The notes under the pieces are model-generated. The model searched no databases. It was given only the letters and a program-made list of their open reading frames with translations, and was not told the origin of the DNA. From an uncultured beta proteobacterium (GTDB lineage Bacteria > Pseudomonadota > Gammaproteobacteria > Burkholderiales > Burkholderiaceae_C): DNA of 64,000 bases. The position numbers and the translations under genes were made by a program. Of this stretch, positions 26,055 to 34,935 are shown piece after piece. Position 1 is the stretch's first letter, and each line of letters begins with the position of its first letter. The stretch lies in assembly GCA_903897925.1 (NCBI GenBank), contig CAIUDG010000080.1, positions 1 through 64,000 on the forward strand, given 5' to 3'.

Positions 26055-27848
26055 ATGAAAAATCTGAAGATACACACGCGCTTCTTGCTGCTGCTGGCGA
26101 TTTTTGTTGCCGGGCTGCTGATCTATGGCGCCTGGTCCTTCAAGACGCTCAACGAATTGAAAGTCAACGGCGCGCTGTACCAGCGCATCGCGCAGACCAA
26201 AGACCTGGTCGCTGACATTTTGCCGCCGCCCGAATATGTGCTGGAACCCTATCTGGTCAGCCTGCAACTGGCGGCCAGTACCGACAAAACCCAGCAGGAC
26301 AAGCTGATCGAGCGCCTGAAGTCGCTGCGCCATGACTATGACACGCGCCACGACTACTGGTCCCAGGCCACGCTCGAGCCCCAGGTGGCGGATGTGCTGC
26401 TGCGCCAGGCCCATGCCCCGGCGCTGGAAATATTCAAGGCCATTGACGGCACACTGATTCCGGCGGTGCAACGGCAGGACCGTGCGGCCATTGAGGCCGT
26501 GTCCAAGGACATTGCCGTGCTTTATGAAACGCACCGCAATGCCATTGACCGGGCGGTGCTGGCCGCCAACCGACAGGCCGATGGCGATGAAGCCTATGGC
26601 AAGGAGCGTGTCGATTCGGCGGTTACGCTTTTGCTCGTTATTTTGCTGCTGACGCTGGGCGCCACCATCGGTGTGTCCTGGGTGATTGCCACTGGCATTT
26701 TGCGTCCGCTGAAAGACGCGGTTGGTGTGGCAGAAAAAATTGGTGCCGGCGATCTCAGCGGCGACATCCAGGTTGACGGGAAAAATGAACTCGCGCACCT
26801 GATGGGTGCGTTGCAATCGATGCAATCCAGCCTGGTTCAGGTGGTCGCGGCGGTGCACACCGGCTCCGAAGGCGTGGCCACGGCCAGCGCTGAAATTGCC
26901 CAGGGCAACAACGACCTGTCGGCGCGCACCGAAAACCAGGCCAGCGCGCTGCAGCAGACTGCCGCATCGATGGACCAGCTGAGCTCCCAAGTCACTACCA
27001 ACGCCAACAATGCGCGCCAGGCCAATCAGCTGGCCAACAACGCATCGGCGGTGGCGGTCCAGGGCGGTGAGGTGGTGGGGCGCGTGGTGGAAACCATGAA
27101 AGGCATCAATGCCGCCTCGCGCAAGATTGCCGACATCATCAGTGTCATTGACGGCATTGCGTTCCAGACCAATATTCTGGCCTTGAACGCAGCAGTGGAA
27201 GCGGCCCGGGCCGGCGAGCAGGGACGCGGATTCGCGGTGGTCGCCAGTGAAGTTCGTTCGCTGGCCGGACGCAGTGCCGAAGCTGCCAAGGAAATCAAGT
27301 CCCTCATCAACGCCAGCGTCGAACGCGTGGAGCAGGGCTCGATGCTGGTCGATGAGGCCGGCAGCACCATGACCGAGGTGGTCAATTCGATCCGCAAGGT
27401 CAGTGACCTGGTGGCCGACATCAGCAGTGCCAGTACCGAACAGGCATCCGGCGTTGCACAGGTGGGCGCGGCGGTGGGCCAAATGGACCAGGTGACGCAG
27501 CAAAACGCGGCCCTGGTCGAGCAAATGGCGGCAGCGGCAGGGAGCCTCAAATTGCAGGCCGGCGAACTGGTCAGAACCGTGGCGGTCTTCAATCTGGGGC
27601 AGCGCAGCCAGCCGGCACGCTCGGCGCTAAGCCAGACCTTGCCGCAGACACCACGCCAGGCACGCCCGGCCTTAAGCCCGGCCCTGAGCCAGTCATTGCG
27701 CCAGCCAGCAAGCCCGAAGCGCCCAGCGGTGCCGGCCAGCAACACTGCAGCTGCACCGGCCCGGCCAGCCGCCGTGTCGAAGCCCGCGGCCTTGCCGCAA
27801 CCCAGGGCACAGGGCGCCGACAGCAACGACGATTGGGAAACTTTTTAG
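26055..27848 (+). CDS. Methyl-accepting chemotaxis protein
   Basis: A 597-residue chemoreceptor: TM1 at about 8-28, a periplasmic four-helix-type sensor of about 160 residues, TM2 at about 190-215, a HAMP linker, then the cytoplasmic signalling domain with the conserved hairpin ([29 protein letters not shown], shown here only as its start [20 protein letters not shown]). A Pro/Ala/Ser-rich linker of about 75 residues leads to the terminal DWETF, matching the pentapeptide that tethers CheR/CheB. The ligand is unknown. The 3' end overlaps the convergent patatin gene by 4 bp. Confidence 0.95.
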   Translation: MKNLKIHTRFLLLLAIFVAGLLIYGAWSFKTLNELKVNGALYQRIAQTKDLVADILPPPEYVLEPYLVSLQLAASTDKTQQDKLIERLKSLRHDYDTRHDYWSQATLEPQVADVLLRQAHAPALEIFKAIDGTLIPAVQRQDRAAIEAVSKDIAVLYETHRNAIDRAVLAANRQADGDEAYGKERVDSAVTLLLVILLLTLGATIGVSWVIATGILRPLKDAVGVAEKIGAGDLSGDIQVDGKNELAHLMGALQSMQSSLVQVVAAVHTGSEGVATASAEIAQGNNDLSARTENQASALQQTAASMDQLSSQVTTNANNARQANQLANNASAVAVQGGEVVGRVVETMKGINAASRKIADIISVIDGIAFQTNILALNAAVEAARAGEQGRGFAVVASEVRSLAGRSAEAAKEIKSLINASVERVEQGSMLVDEAGSTMTEVVNSIRKVSDLVADISSASTEQASGVAQVGAAVGQMDQVTQQNAALVEQMAAAAGSLKLQAGELVRTVAVFNLGQRSQPARSALSQTLPQTPRQARPALSPALSQSLRQPASPKRPAVPASNTAAAPARPAAVSKPAALPQPRAQGADSNDDWETF

Positions 27849-28924
27849 CCGAAGCACTTGAGCAAATCGATGCTGGTCGATTTGCCAAGGTATTGGCTGT
27901 CGCCCGCCAGCCACTGCGTGGCACGTTCCCGGCCTTGTTGCATCAGCATCTGCAGAAACGGGGCGTAGGCCAGCAATTTGGTTTCGGTGCCTTGCAGGCT
28001 GGACAGTCCGCTCGAATCAACCATGTGAAAGCGCGCATTCTTGAGTCGCCGCTCCAGCCGGCCACTGTGCGCCAGACCGCCACGCGCATGTGCCAGCGCC
28101 TGGTTGAACAGTGACATCTCGCGCATCAGGTGTGAAGAAAAGGTGATTTCGGCAATCCGTTCCTGGATGGCTTCGGCGCTGTTGCCGCAATCTGCGCGTT
28201 CCAGCGGGCTGAGCAAGACCAGCAGGATGTCACTGCATTTGCAGCCGTACAGCAGCGGAAAAATCGGCGGGTTGGCGCTGTAGCCGCCGTCCCAGTAAGG
28301 CTGGCCATCGATCTGCACCGGCGTGTGCAGGCGTGGCAGGCAGGTCGACGCCATCAGCACGTCGCAACTGATTTCGTGTTCGCGAAAAACCCGCAGCTTG
28401 CCGCTGTTGGCCTGGGTCGCCGCTATGAACAGCTTGAACGGGCAGTCGCGGCCCAGGCGGGCAAAGTCGATTTGCGCGTTGAGCAAGTCGCGCAGCGGAT
28501 TGATTGCCAGCGGGTTGAGTTGGCCGGGTGAGAAATAGGCAGTCAGGTTCAGCAAGGCCTTGCTGAGCGTTGACAGGCTGATGGCCTCACCTTCCCCTTG
28601 CACCATCAGGCCTGGCGGCAGCTGCGTGGCCAGCGTGGTCCAGAAATTTTGCAGACTCTGGCGCGCGCCGTCGCGGCCGTTTTTCATCCAGCCATCGGCC
28701 AGCAACACGGCGTTGAGCGCGCCGGCGCTGCTGCCACTGAGTCCCTCAAACTCGAGCCGGCTGTCCGCCAGCAGCGCGTCCAGCACGCCCCAGGTAAACG
28801 CCCCGTGGGAGCCGCCGCCTTGCAGCGCCAGGTTCAGGCGCAGCGGCTTCTTGCGCAGCGAATGCCAATAGCCGAGCACGCCGCTGCGGATGGCGTGGGT
28901 CATGGTGCCGGTGCGGGTAATCAT
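27845..28924 (-). CDS. Patatin-like phospholipase
   Basis: The ATG at 28924 overlaps the upstream hydrolase stop by 4 bp (ATGA) and gives 359 residues; longer starts would run deep into that gene. The patatin oxyanion motif GGGSHGA, the nucleophile elbow GSSAG with Ser66, and the catalytic Asp in [10 protein letters not shown] are all present, so the Ser-Asp dyad is intact. It should hydrolyse acyl lipids in the cytoplasm or at the inner membrane. It is coupled to the alpha/beta hydrolase gene. Confidence 0.9.
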   Translation of the reverse strand: MITRTGTMTHAIRSGVLGYWHSLRKKPLRLNLALQGGGSHGAFTWGVLDALLADSRLEFEGLSGSSAGALNAVLLADGWMKNGRDGARQSLQNFWTTLATQLPPGLMVQGEGEAISLSTLSKALLNLTAYFSPGQLNPLAINPLRDLLNAQIDFARLGRDCPFKLFIAATQANSGKLRVFREHEISCDVLMASTCLPRLHTPVQIDGQPYWDGGYSANPPIFPLLYGCKCSDILLVLLSPLERADCGNSAEAIQERIAEITFSSHLMREMSLFNQALAHARGGLAHSGRLERRLKNARFHMVDSSGLSSLQGTETKLLAYAPFLQMLMQQGRERATQWLAGDSQYLGKSTSIDLLKCFG

Positions 28925-29739
28925 GGCGGGTTCAAAAATGCCGCTATCGCGGCTTGTGTCGCCGGGTGGCGTGGCAAGCTTTGGTGCGTGGTGCCGGGCA
29001 CGATGCACAGCGTTGCCGGTGCCTGCAGGCGCGCCGCCAGGGCGCGGCTGCTCGGGTGTGGAATGCGTGTGTCCCGCGCTGCCAGCAGCACGGCGGTGCG
29101 GGCGCGGACCCGGCGGGCGTCTTCAGTGCAGTCAAATTTTTGCCGCAGGGTCCAGCGCATGGCGTTCAGCAGCGGGCGTTTGCGCAGCAGTTGCTCCAGG
29201 CTTTCAAAGGGCGACAGCAACACCAGGTGGCGGACCTCTTTGCGCGCTGCCACGGCGCTGGCGATGGCGGTGCCCAGACTGCGCCCGACGATGGCTATTT
29301 CAGTGTCCGGCCCGGCTTCCAGGCGCCAGACTTCTTCGTATATTTTCAGCGCATCGGCCTTGGCGCTGGACTCGCTGGCGCGCCCGCCAGACTGACCAAA
29401 GCCACGGTAGTTAAAGGCATAGACGGTCCAGGCGCCAAGGTAGCTCGGCATGGCGCAGACCCAGGCCACGTGTTCGTTGCGGCCACCAAAGTAAATCAGC
29501 ACGCGGCGTTTGTCTGTGGGCGCCGGCCTGGCTGACCAGCCTTCGAGTTGCACCGTGTCGCTCACCGCCAGCCGCAGCGACTGGACCGTGTGCTGCAGTG
29601 GCAGGGGGCCCTGCAAGAGCTGGCGCATGCGCCTTGGTTTGCCAAAAATAATGCGCCCCTGCGCCAGCCAGACCAGGGACGCACTGGCGGCGTAGCTGGA
29701 ACAGGCGCTGAGCGCCAGCGTGGCAAGATTTATCGGCAT
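28921..29739 (-). CDS. Alpha/beta hydrolase with N-terminal signal anchor
   Basis: The ATG at 29739 is preceded by AAGGAG and gives 272 residues beginning MPINLATLALSACSS, a hydrophobic anchor. The fold is indicated by FNYRGFGQSGG (oxyanion loop), the nucleophile elbow GRSLGTA, an acidic residue in AARDTRIPH and the final histidine in TTHQSL. This resembles BEM46/YfhR-like hydrolases attached to the inner membrane. The substrate is unknown. The patatin gene overlaps its stop, so both probably act on lipids or esters. Confidence 0.83.
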   Translation of the reverse strand: MPINLATLALSACSSYAASASLVWLAQGRIIFGKPRRMRQLLQGPLPLQHTVQSLRLAVSDTVQLEGWSARPAPTDKRRVLIYFGGRNEHVAWVCAMPSYLGAWTVYAFNYRGFGQSGGRASESSAKADALKIYEEVWRLEAGPDTEIAIVGRSLGTAIASAVAARKEVRHLVLLSPFESLEQLLRKRPLLNAMRWTLRQKFDCTEDARRVRARTAVLLAARDTRIPHPSSRALAARLQAPATLCIVPGTTHQSLPRHPATQAAIAAFLNPP

Positions 29740-29872
29740 CGGCTCCTTGCGGGTGGTTGAACCCCTGGTGCGGCGCCAGCGGCAACCGCCGCCCTGCGCC
29801 AAACCAGCAAGTATGTGCCGCTATGGTGTCAGTGTTGTGACCCGGCCGCAAGCCATGGGGGTTTGGGCGCAG

Positions 29873-30856
29873 TCAGCGGTTCACATCCACCACCACGCGC
29901 CCGCGCACCTGGCCGTCGAGCAGGGCGCTGGCCGTGGCAATGGCCTGGCCGAGGCCGATTTCCGTGGTCATGGCTTCCAGCAGGTCCAGGTCCAGGTCAC
30001 GCGCCAGCCGTGCCCAGGCGGCGCGGCGCCGCGCTGGTGCGGCCATCACGCTGTCAATGCCGCACAAGGTAATGCCGCGCAGAATAAAGGGCGCAACGCT
30101 GGCCGGAAAGTCCATGCCCTGGGCCAGGCCGCAGGCCGCCACCACGCCGCCGTAGCGGGTGCTGGCGCAGGCGTTGGCCAGGGTGTGGCTGCCGACGGCA
30201 TCAATAACGCCAGCCCAGCGCTCTTTGGCCAGTGGCTTGCCGGGTGCCGACAAAGTGGCACGGTCTATGACTTCGGCGGCGCCCAGGCGCTGCAGGTGCG
30301 CAGCCTCGGCCGGGCGACCGGTGCTGGCGACCACCCGGTAGCCGAGCCGCGCCAGCAACACCACTGCCACGCTGCCAACGCCGCCGTTGGCGCCGGTGAC
30401 CAGAATTTCGCCATGCTCTGGCTTTACACCGTGCTGCTCCAGCGCCATGACGCAGAGCATGGCGGTATAGCCGGCGGTGCCAATCGCCATCGCCTGGCGC
30501 GTGCTGAACGCGTCCGGCAGTGGCACCAGCCAGTCACCCCGCACGCGCGCCACCTGGGCCAGACCGCCGCAATGGTTTTCGCCGACGCCCCAGCCATTCA
30601 GCACCACCTGGGTGCCCACCGGCCAGGCCGGGTCGCTGCTCTGGCTGACGCTGCCGGCGAAGTCGATGCCCGGCACCATGGGAAACTTGCGCACCACCGG
30701 GGACTTGCCGGTAATCGCCAGGCCGTCCTTGTAATTCAGGGTGGACCAGTCAATGCGCACCGTGACGTCGCCCTCGGGCAGCACCGATTCGTCGATCGAT
30801 TGCAGCGCGGCCCGGTAGCCGTGTTCGTCTTTGCTGATGAGGATGCCGTTAAACAT
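29873..30856 (-). CDS. acuI: AcuI/YhdH-family acrylyl-CoA reductase (zinc-free MDR oxidoreductase)
   Basis: A 327-residue medium-chain reductase with [15 protein letters not shown] and [12 protein letters not shown], hallmarks of the YhdH/AcuI subgroup, and an NADPH-binding motif [11 protein letters not shown]. No structural or catalytic zinc-ligand cluster is seen. Family members reduce acryloyl-CoA to propionyl-CoA and detoxify acrylate. It follows the MFS gene by 18 bp on the same strand and is probably co-transcribed with it. Confidence 0.9.
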   Translation of the reverse strand: MFNGILISKDEHGYRAALQSIDESVLPEGDVTVRIDWSTLNYKDGLAITGKSPVVRKFPMVPGIDFAGSVSQSSDPAWPVGTQVVLNGWGVGENHCGGLAQVARVRGDWLVPLPDAFSTRQAMAIGTAGYTAMLCVMALEQHGVKPEHGEILVTGANGGVGSVAVVLLARLGYRVVASTGRPAEAAHLQRLGAAEVIDRATLSAPGKPLAKERWAGVIDAVGSHTLANACASTRYGGVVAACGLAQGMDFPASVAPFILRGITLCGIDSVMAAPARRRAAWARLARDLDLDLLEAMTTEIGLGQAIATASALLDGQVRGRVVVDVNR

Positions 30857-30874
30857 GAATATCTCCTGTGGGGT

Positions 30875-32062
30875 TTAGGTTTGTGCCTTGCGTCGCTCGT
30901 GGTTTTCCACGGCCTTGAGCACCAGCAGCAGCAAGCTGCCGAGCAGCATGGCGCCGGCGGCGAGGTAGAGGCCGATCTGGTAGCTGCCGGTGCGGGTGGC
31001 GAGCCAGCCGGTGGCGGCCGGCGCGAGTATTTGCGCCGAACCATACGCCAGCGTCATCTTGCCCATCATCTTGGCCGGGCGGGTCGGGTAGTAGCGCCCG
31101 GCCATGCTCAGCACCAGGCTGACCATGCCGATAAAGGTGCCGCCAAACAGCAGGGCGCCAAACAAGGTGGCCCAGATTCCGCCCCACAGCACCGGCATGA
31201 CGATGCCGACAATTTGCAGCAGCGCCGCCAGTATCAGGGCGTTCAGGTCGCCGGTGCGCCGGGCAATAAAGTCCCAGTTGATGCAGGCCGGCGCGGCGGC
31301 CAGGCCGATCGCCAGGAAGGCCAGGGTGCCGCGCCCGGCCAGGCCGGGCAGCTTGTCGACAATTGCCACGATGAAAGTGGCGCTCACCACATAGCCGACC
31401 CCGGCGCAGAAATAGGCCGCCATGAACAGGCGCAGAAAGAGCCGGCTCGGCGGCTTGTCGTGCATGGCCTGGCCGCTGGTGGTGACGCCGCTGGTGTCAG
31501 GCGCGGGCAGCCAGCGCAGCGCCGGTACCGCCAGCACGCAGGCGATGGCGGTAAAGACAAACCACTGGCTGCGCCAGTCCAGGCTGGGCTGCATCAGGGT
31601 CACAGCAACCGAGCAGCCGGCAATGCCCAGGCCGATACCGGAAAAGTGAATGCCCAGCTCACTGCGGTGGTGGTGACGGATCAGCCAGTTCAATATCAGG
31701 CCGGTGCCCAGCAGCATCGAGGCGGCACTGCTGAAACCGGCCAGAAAGCGCGACAGCGCCCAGACCGCCAGGTGGTTGCTCAGCCCCATCATGGCGGTGC
31801 TGACAATGGCGACGATCATGCCGATGCGGTAGAGCCGGTCTTTCAATACCAAATCGCTGATCTGCGAGGCCACGATGGCGCCGCCCAGATAGCCGGCATA
31901 GTTGATAGCCGCCAGCCAGCCAGCGGCAGCAACGCCCAGGCCGGCCTGTTGCTGCATCAGCGGCAGCAGTGGCGTATAGGCGAAGCGTGCCACCCCCAGC
32001 GTCAGTATCAGACTAAAGATGCCGGCGCTGAGCACGCGGATACGTTCTTGTTGTGGACTCAC
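30875..32062 (-). CDS. YbfB/YjiJ-family MFS transporter
   Basis: The GTG at 32062 has GGAG 8 nt upstream and is preferred over a TTG seven codons earlier. The product is 395 residues with about 12 membrane helices; the start VLSAGIFSLILTLGVARFAYTPLLPLM (given here in part as LGVARFAYTPLLPLM) is typical of the YbfB/YjiJ group. The substrate is unknown. It lies upstream of acuI and is divergent from the RhtA-like exporter across 152 bp. Confidence 0.87.
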   Translation of the reverse strand: MSPQQERIRVLSAGIFSLILTLGVARFAYTPLLPLMQQQAGLGVAAAGWLAAINYAGYLGGAIVASQISDLVLKDRLYRIGMIVAIVSTAMMGLSNHLAVWALSRFLAGFSSAASMLLGTGLILNWLIRHHHRSELGIHFSGIGLGIAGCSVAVTLMQPSLDWRSQWFVFTAIACVLAVPALRWLPAPDTSGVTTSGQAMHDKPPSRLFLRLFMAAYFCAGVGYVVSATFIVAIVDKLPGLAGRGTLAFLAIGLAAAPACINWDFIARRTGDLNALILAALLQIVGIVMPVLWGGIWATLFGALLFGGTFIGMVSLVLSMAGRYYPTRPAKMMGKMTLAYGSAQILAPAATGWLATRTGSYQIGLYLAAGAMLLGSLLLLVLKAVENHERRKAQT

Positions 32063-32214
32063 GGTGTTGTCTCCTGGGGCCAAGGGCTTTGCCCCGGTGT
32101 CTCTTTACGGCGGCTGCCGCGCGGACTTCGGCTTTTTATAACCTATCTGCGGGCCGGTGCCTGTCGCCTCGGTGAATAGCCTGTGGTCGGGCACAGCCGC
32201 TACCATTGGCGCAC

Positions 32215-33123
32215 ATGCTGTACCACCGCTTTAAACATTCCTTGCCTTTTCTTGCCGTGCTGGGGTCCGTCACGGCGCTTGGCGTTGGCACCTCGTTTGC
32301 CAAGCACCTGTTTCCCCTGATCGGCTCGATGGGCACCACCACGCTGCGCGTTGGCTTCTCGGCGCTGCTGGTGCTGGCCTTGTGGCGGCCCTGGCGCTGG
32401 CCGCTGGCGCGTGCCGATGCGCGTGCGGTGCTGATGTATGGGGTCGCGCTCGGGCTGATGAACCTGTTGTTCTATTTGTCTTTGCGCACCATTCCTTTTG
32501 GTCTGGCGGTAGCGATCGAGTTTTCCGGGCCGCTCACGCTGGCGCTGGTGTCCTCGCGCCGGCGCATCGATTTTCTGTGGCTGGCGCTGGCGGTGTTCGG
32601 ACTGGCGCTGCTGCTGCCGCTTGGACACAGTGTCGGTCCGCTGGACCCGCTGGGCGTGCTGTATGCCCTGGCCGCGGCGGTGTGCTGGGCCTTGTATATC
32701 GTTTTTGGAAAGCGGCTTGGGCATTTGCATGCCGGCCAGTCGGTGGCCCTGGGTTTGGCGGTGGCGGCGATCACGGTGGCGCCCTTCGGTCTGTGGCAGG
32801 CTGGCACGGCTTTGTGGGACCCCGGCCTGCTGCTCTATGGCGTGGGCGTGGCGGCAGTCTCCAGCGCGATTCCGATTTCGCTGGAAATGGTGGCGCTGAA
32901 GCGCTTGCCCAAGGAAGCCTTTGGCATTCTGACCAGCATGGAGCCGGCGGTGGCGGCGCTGCTGGGCTACTGGGTGCTGCAGGAAACGCTGGACGCGCGC
33001 CAATGGACGGCTATTTTCTGCACCATGCTGGCCGCTGCCGGCAGTTCCCTGACGGCGCGGCGGACCGTAGCGGCGCCTAGGGTACCATTGGTCGAGCCGT
33101 ATGCTGGCAGTACGCAAACATAG
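32215..33123 (+). CDS. EamA/RhtA-family exporter
   Basis: The ATG at 32215 is preferred over a TTG three codons earlier; 302 residues with about ten membrane helices and two EamA repeats (GLAVAIEFSGPLTLAL in the first, EAFGILTSMEPAVAALLG in the second). The SMEPAVAAL block is characteristic of RhtA, the threonine/homoserine exporter. Substrate assignment is therefore reasonable but not proven. Confidence 0.85.
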   Translation: MLYHRFKHSLPFLAVLGSVTALGVGTSFAKHLFPLIGSMGTTTLRVGFSALLVLALWRPWRWPLARADARAVLMYGVALGLMNLLFYLSLRTIPFGLAVAIEFSGPLTLALVSSRRRIDFLWLALAVFGLALLLPLGHSVGPLDPLGVLYALAAAVCWALYIVFGKRLGHLHAGQSVALGLAVAAITVAPFGLWQAGTALWDPGLLLYGVGVAAVSSAIPISLEMVALKRLPKEAFGILTSMEPAVAALLGYWVLQETLDARQWTAIFCTMLAAAGSSLTARRTVAAPRVPLVEPYAGSTQT

Positions 33124-33153
33124 CGGCACCCAGATAGATACATAGGAGGGGCT

Positions 33154-33729
33154 ATGACCCAATGGATAGTGTTCGGTATTTTGGCGATCCTGGTGATTTA
33201 TGGCGTGAGTCTGTACAACAACCTGGTCAGCGTGAAAAACGCCGTGGCCAAGGCCTGGGCCAATATCGATGTGCTGCTCAAGCAGCGCCATGATGAAATT
33301 CCCAAGCTGGTGGAGGTCTGCAAGCAGTACCAGCAGTTCGAGCAGTCGACGCTGCAAAACGTGATTCAGGCACGCTCCCAGGTGCAGGCCGCTGGCGCGC
33401 GTGGTGATATGCAGGCGCTGGGCCAGGCCGAGGGCGCGCTGCGTGCCGGTGTCGGTCGCATCTTCGCGGTGGCAGAAGCCTACCCGGAGCTCAAGACGAA
33501 CACGCAATTCATGCAGCTGCAAAGCCGCATCAGCGCCCTGGAAAACGCGATTGCCGACCGGCGCGAGTTTTATAACGACGCGGCCACCATCAACAACGTG
33601 CAAATCGAAATGTTTCCGGCCAATCTGATCGCCAGCCGTTGCAACTTTGGCGTCAAGGCCTTGCTCGATTTCTCGGCCGAAGAAAAAGCCGATATCGACG
33701 TGAAACAGCTGTTTGGCAGCAAGGCCTAG
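33154..33729 (+). CDS. lemA: LemA-family protein
   Basis: A 191-residue protein with a strong ribosome binding site (AGGAGGGG), one N-terminal membrane helix (IVFGILAILVIYGVSLYNNLV) and the LemA helical bundle (NAVAKAWANIDVLLKQRHDEIPKLVE, of which AWANIDVLLKQRHDEIP is the clearest block; EAYPELKTN; ENAIADRREFYND). LemA proteins are anchored with a coiled-coil domain outside or facing the periplasm; their function is not established. It is followed 40 bp later by a GIDE-domain gene, a recurrent pairing. Confidence 0.92.
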   Translation: MTQWIVFGILAILVIYGVSLYNNLVSVKNAVAKAWANIDVLLKQRHDEIPKLVEVCKQYQQFEQSTLQNVIQARSQVQAAGARGDMQALGQAEGALRAGVGRIFAVAEAYPELKTNTQFMQLQSRISALENAIADRREFYNDAATINNVQIEMFPANLIASRCNFGVKALLDFSAEEKADIDVKQLFGSKA

Positions 33730-33769
33730 TCGCCAGCCCCGGTTGCAACGCTAGCGGCGCACCTCGATC

Positions 33770-34687
33770 TTGCTGGACCTTTACCTCGCCCGACTGCGCC
33801 TGGGTTATGCGCAGATGATCACTTCCGGCGCGCAGTTGCTGCTGGTCTTCGTTGGCCTGCGCCTGCAAACCCGGCTGGCCTGGCTCGCCAGTCTGGCACT
33901 GATCGCCCTGATCAGTGTGTTTGCCTGGCTCTCCAATTTGTACCGCCTGCGCGCTTTGCGCGACACGCCTACGTCGCTGATTGAGGCGGCCGCGCAGGGC
34001 CAGGTGGAGCTGGCCGGCATTGGCGAACCCTTTTGCGATCCCCCGATTTATAGCCAGCTCAAGCGCCGCCCCTGTCTGTGGTGCCGCTACCAGATCGAAG
34101 AGCGACGCAAGAATGAGTGGCACACCGTTGATCGCGGCGAAACCAGCAATACCTTTGTGCTGCGTGACCGCACCGGGGTCTGCGTGGTCGACCCGGAGCT
34201 GGCGGAAATCGTCACCTTGCACCACGAGCAGTGGACCGATGGCGAGCAGCGCCTGACCGAGTGGGTGCTGCTGAAGGGTGACGCGCTGCGCGTGGTGGGC
34301 GCCTTCCGTACCCTGAATGGAACCAGTGAGCCGTTTGATACGCGCAGCGAACTGAGTGCGCTACTGGGCGAATGGAAACAAGACATGCCGCGTTTGCTGG
34401 CGCGTTTTGACGCCGACCGCGATGGCGTGCTCAGTGTTGACGAATGGGAAAACGCGCGCCGCGCCGCTATGCAGGAAGTGCTGCAGCGCAAGGACCAGTG
34501 GCTGGCGCAGCCGGAGACCCATCTGATTGCGCGTCCGACCGACGGCCAGCTATTCCTGATCAGCAATATGTCCGAGGACAAATTGCTGCGCCGCTATACG
34601 CTGTGGGGCGCCGCGCACCTGCTAATACTGCTGGCGGCGCTGGCCGGCGTCGGCTGGACGCTGCACAACTTTCCGCTGCACGGCTAA
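33770..34687 (+). CDS. GIDE-domain membrane protein with an EF-hand
   Basis: About 305 residues from a TTG at 33770; the ATG at 33815 is an alternative and neither has a good Shine-Dalgarno. One membrane segment near the N-terminus (about 25-50) and one at the C-terminus (about 280-300) enclose a GIDE-like domain (CLWCRYQIEERRKNEWHTV, ...FVLRDRTGVCVVDPE). That domain is named after the mitochondrial E3 ligase MUL1/GIDE, but no RING finger is present. A canonical EF-hand loop DADRDGVLSVDE follows at about residue 218, implying calcium binding. It is paired with lemA. Confidence 0.75.
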   Translation: MLDLYLARLRLGYAQMITSGAQLLLVFVGLRLQTRLAWLASLALIALISVFAWLSNLYRLRALRDTPTSLIEAAAQGQVELAGIGEPFCDPPIYSQLKRRPCLWCRYQIEERRKNEWHTVDRGETSNTFVLRDRTGVCVVDPELAEIVTLHHEQWTDGEQRLTEWVLLKGDALRVVGAFRTLNGTSEPFDTRSELSALLGEWKQDMPRLLARFDADRDGVLSVDEWENARRAAMQEVLQRKDQWLAQPETHLIARPTDGQLFLISNMSEDKLLRRYTLWGAAHLLILLAALAGVGWTLHNFPLHG

Positions 34688-34710
34688 TACTTCTGTCCTG
34701 TTTGCAGGGT

Positions 34711-34736
34711 CATAAATTGACAAATATCAATTCATG
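34711..34736. promoter_or_regulatory. Candidate operator upstream of the TPS operon
   Basis: CATAAATTGA-CAAATA-TCAATTCATG is an inverted repeat with 9 of 10 arm positions paired, in an AT-rich 248-bp gap before the tpsB gene. It lies just upstream of a possible promoter. It may bind a regulator of the whole operon. Confidence 0.4.
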
Positions 34737-34749
34737 ACAGTCGGCGCTA

Positions 34750-34778
34750 TTGTTTGATTGGGCCGATGTATCTATATT
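34750..34778 (+). promoter_or_regulatory. Possible promoter of the TPS operon
   Basis: TTGTTT (34750-34755), a 17-bp spacer and TATATT (34773-34778). The -10 is good and the -35 weak, which fits a regulated promoter. The 5' leader would be about 150 nt. Confidence 0.35.
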
Positions 34779-34935
34779 CTCCAAATAGCCATAAAACGTC
34801 AGTAAATTAAAGCCCTGTATCGGGTACAAAGCGGGAGCAAGGGTTGCGGCTGCGCGGTGTGGTCGCGCATAGGCAGATTGCAGCGGCGGGCCGCTTGCCA
34901 ATATCTCCGAATTGCACTGTAGCCAGGGAGGTCGA

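Noticed and set aside
29720-32179. An 819-codon plus-strand frame
   Set aside because: Covers three well-supported minus-strand genes in antisense; biased composition and no domain.
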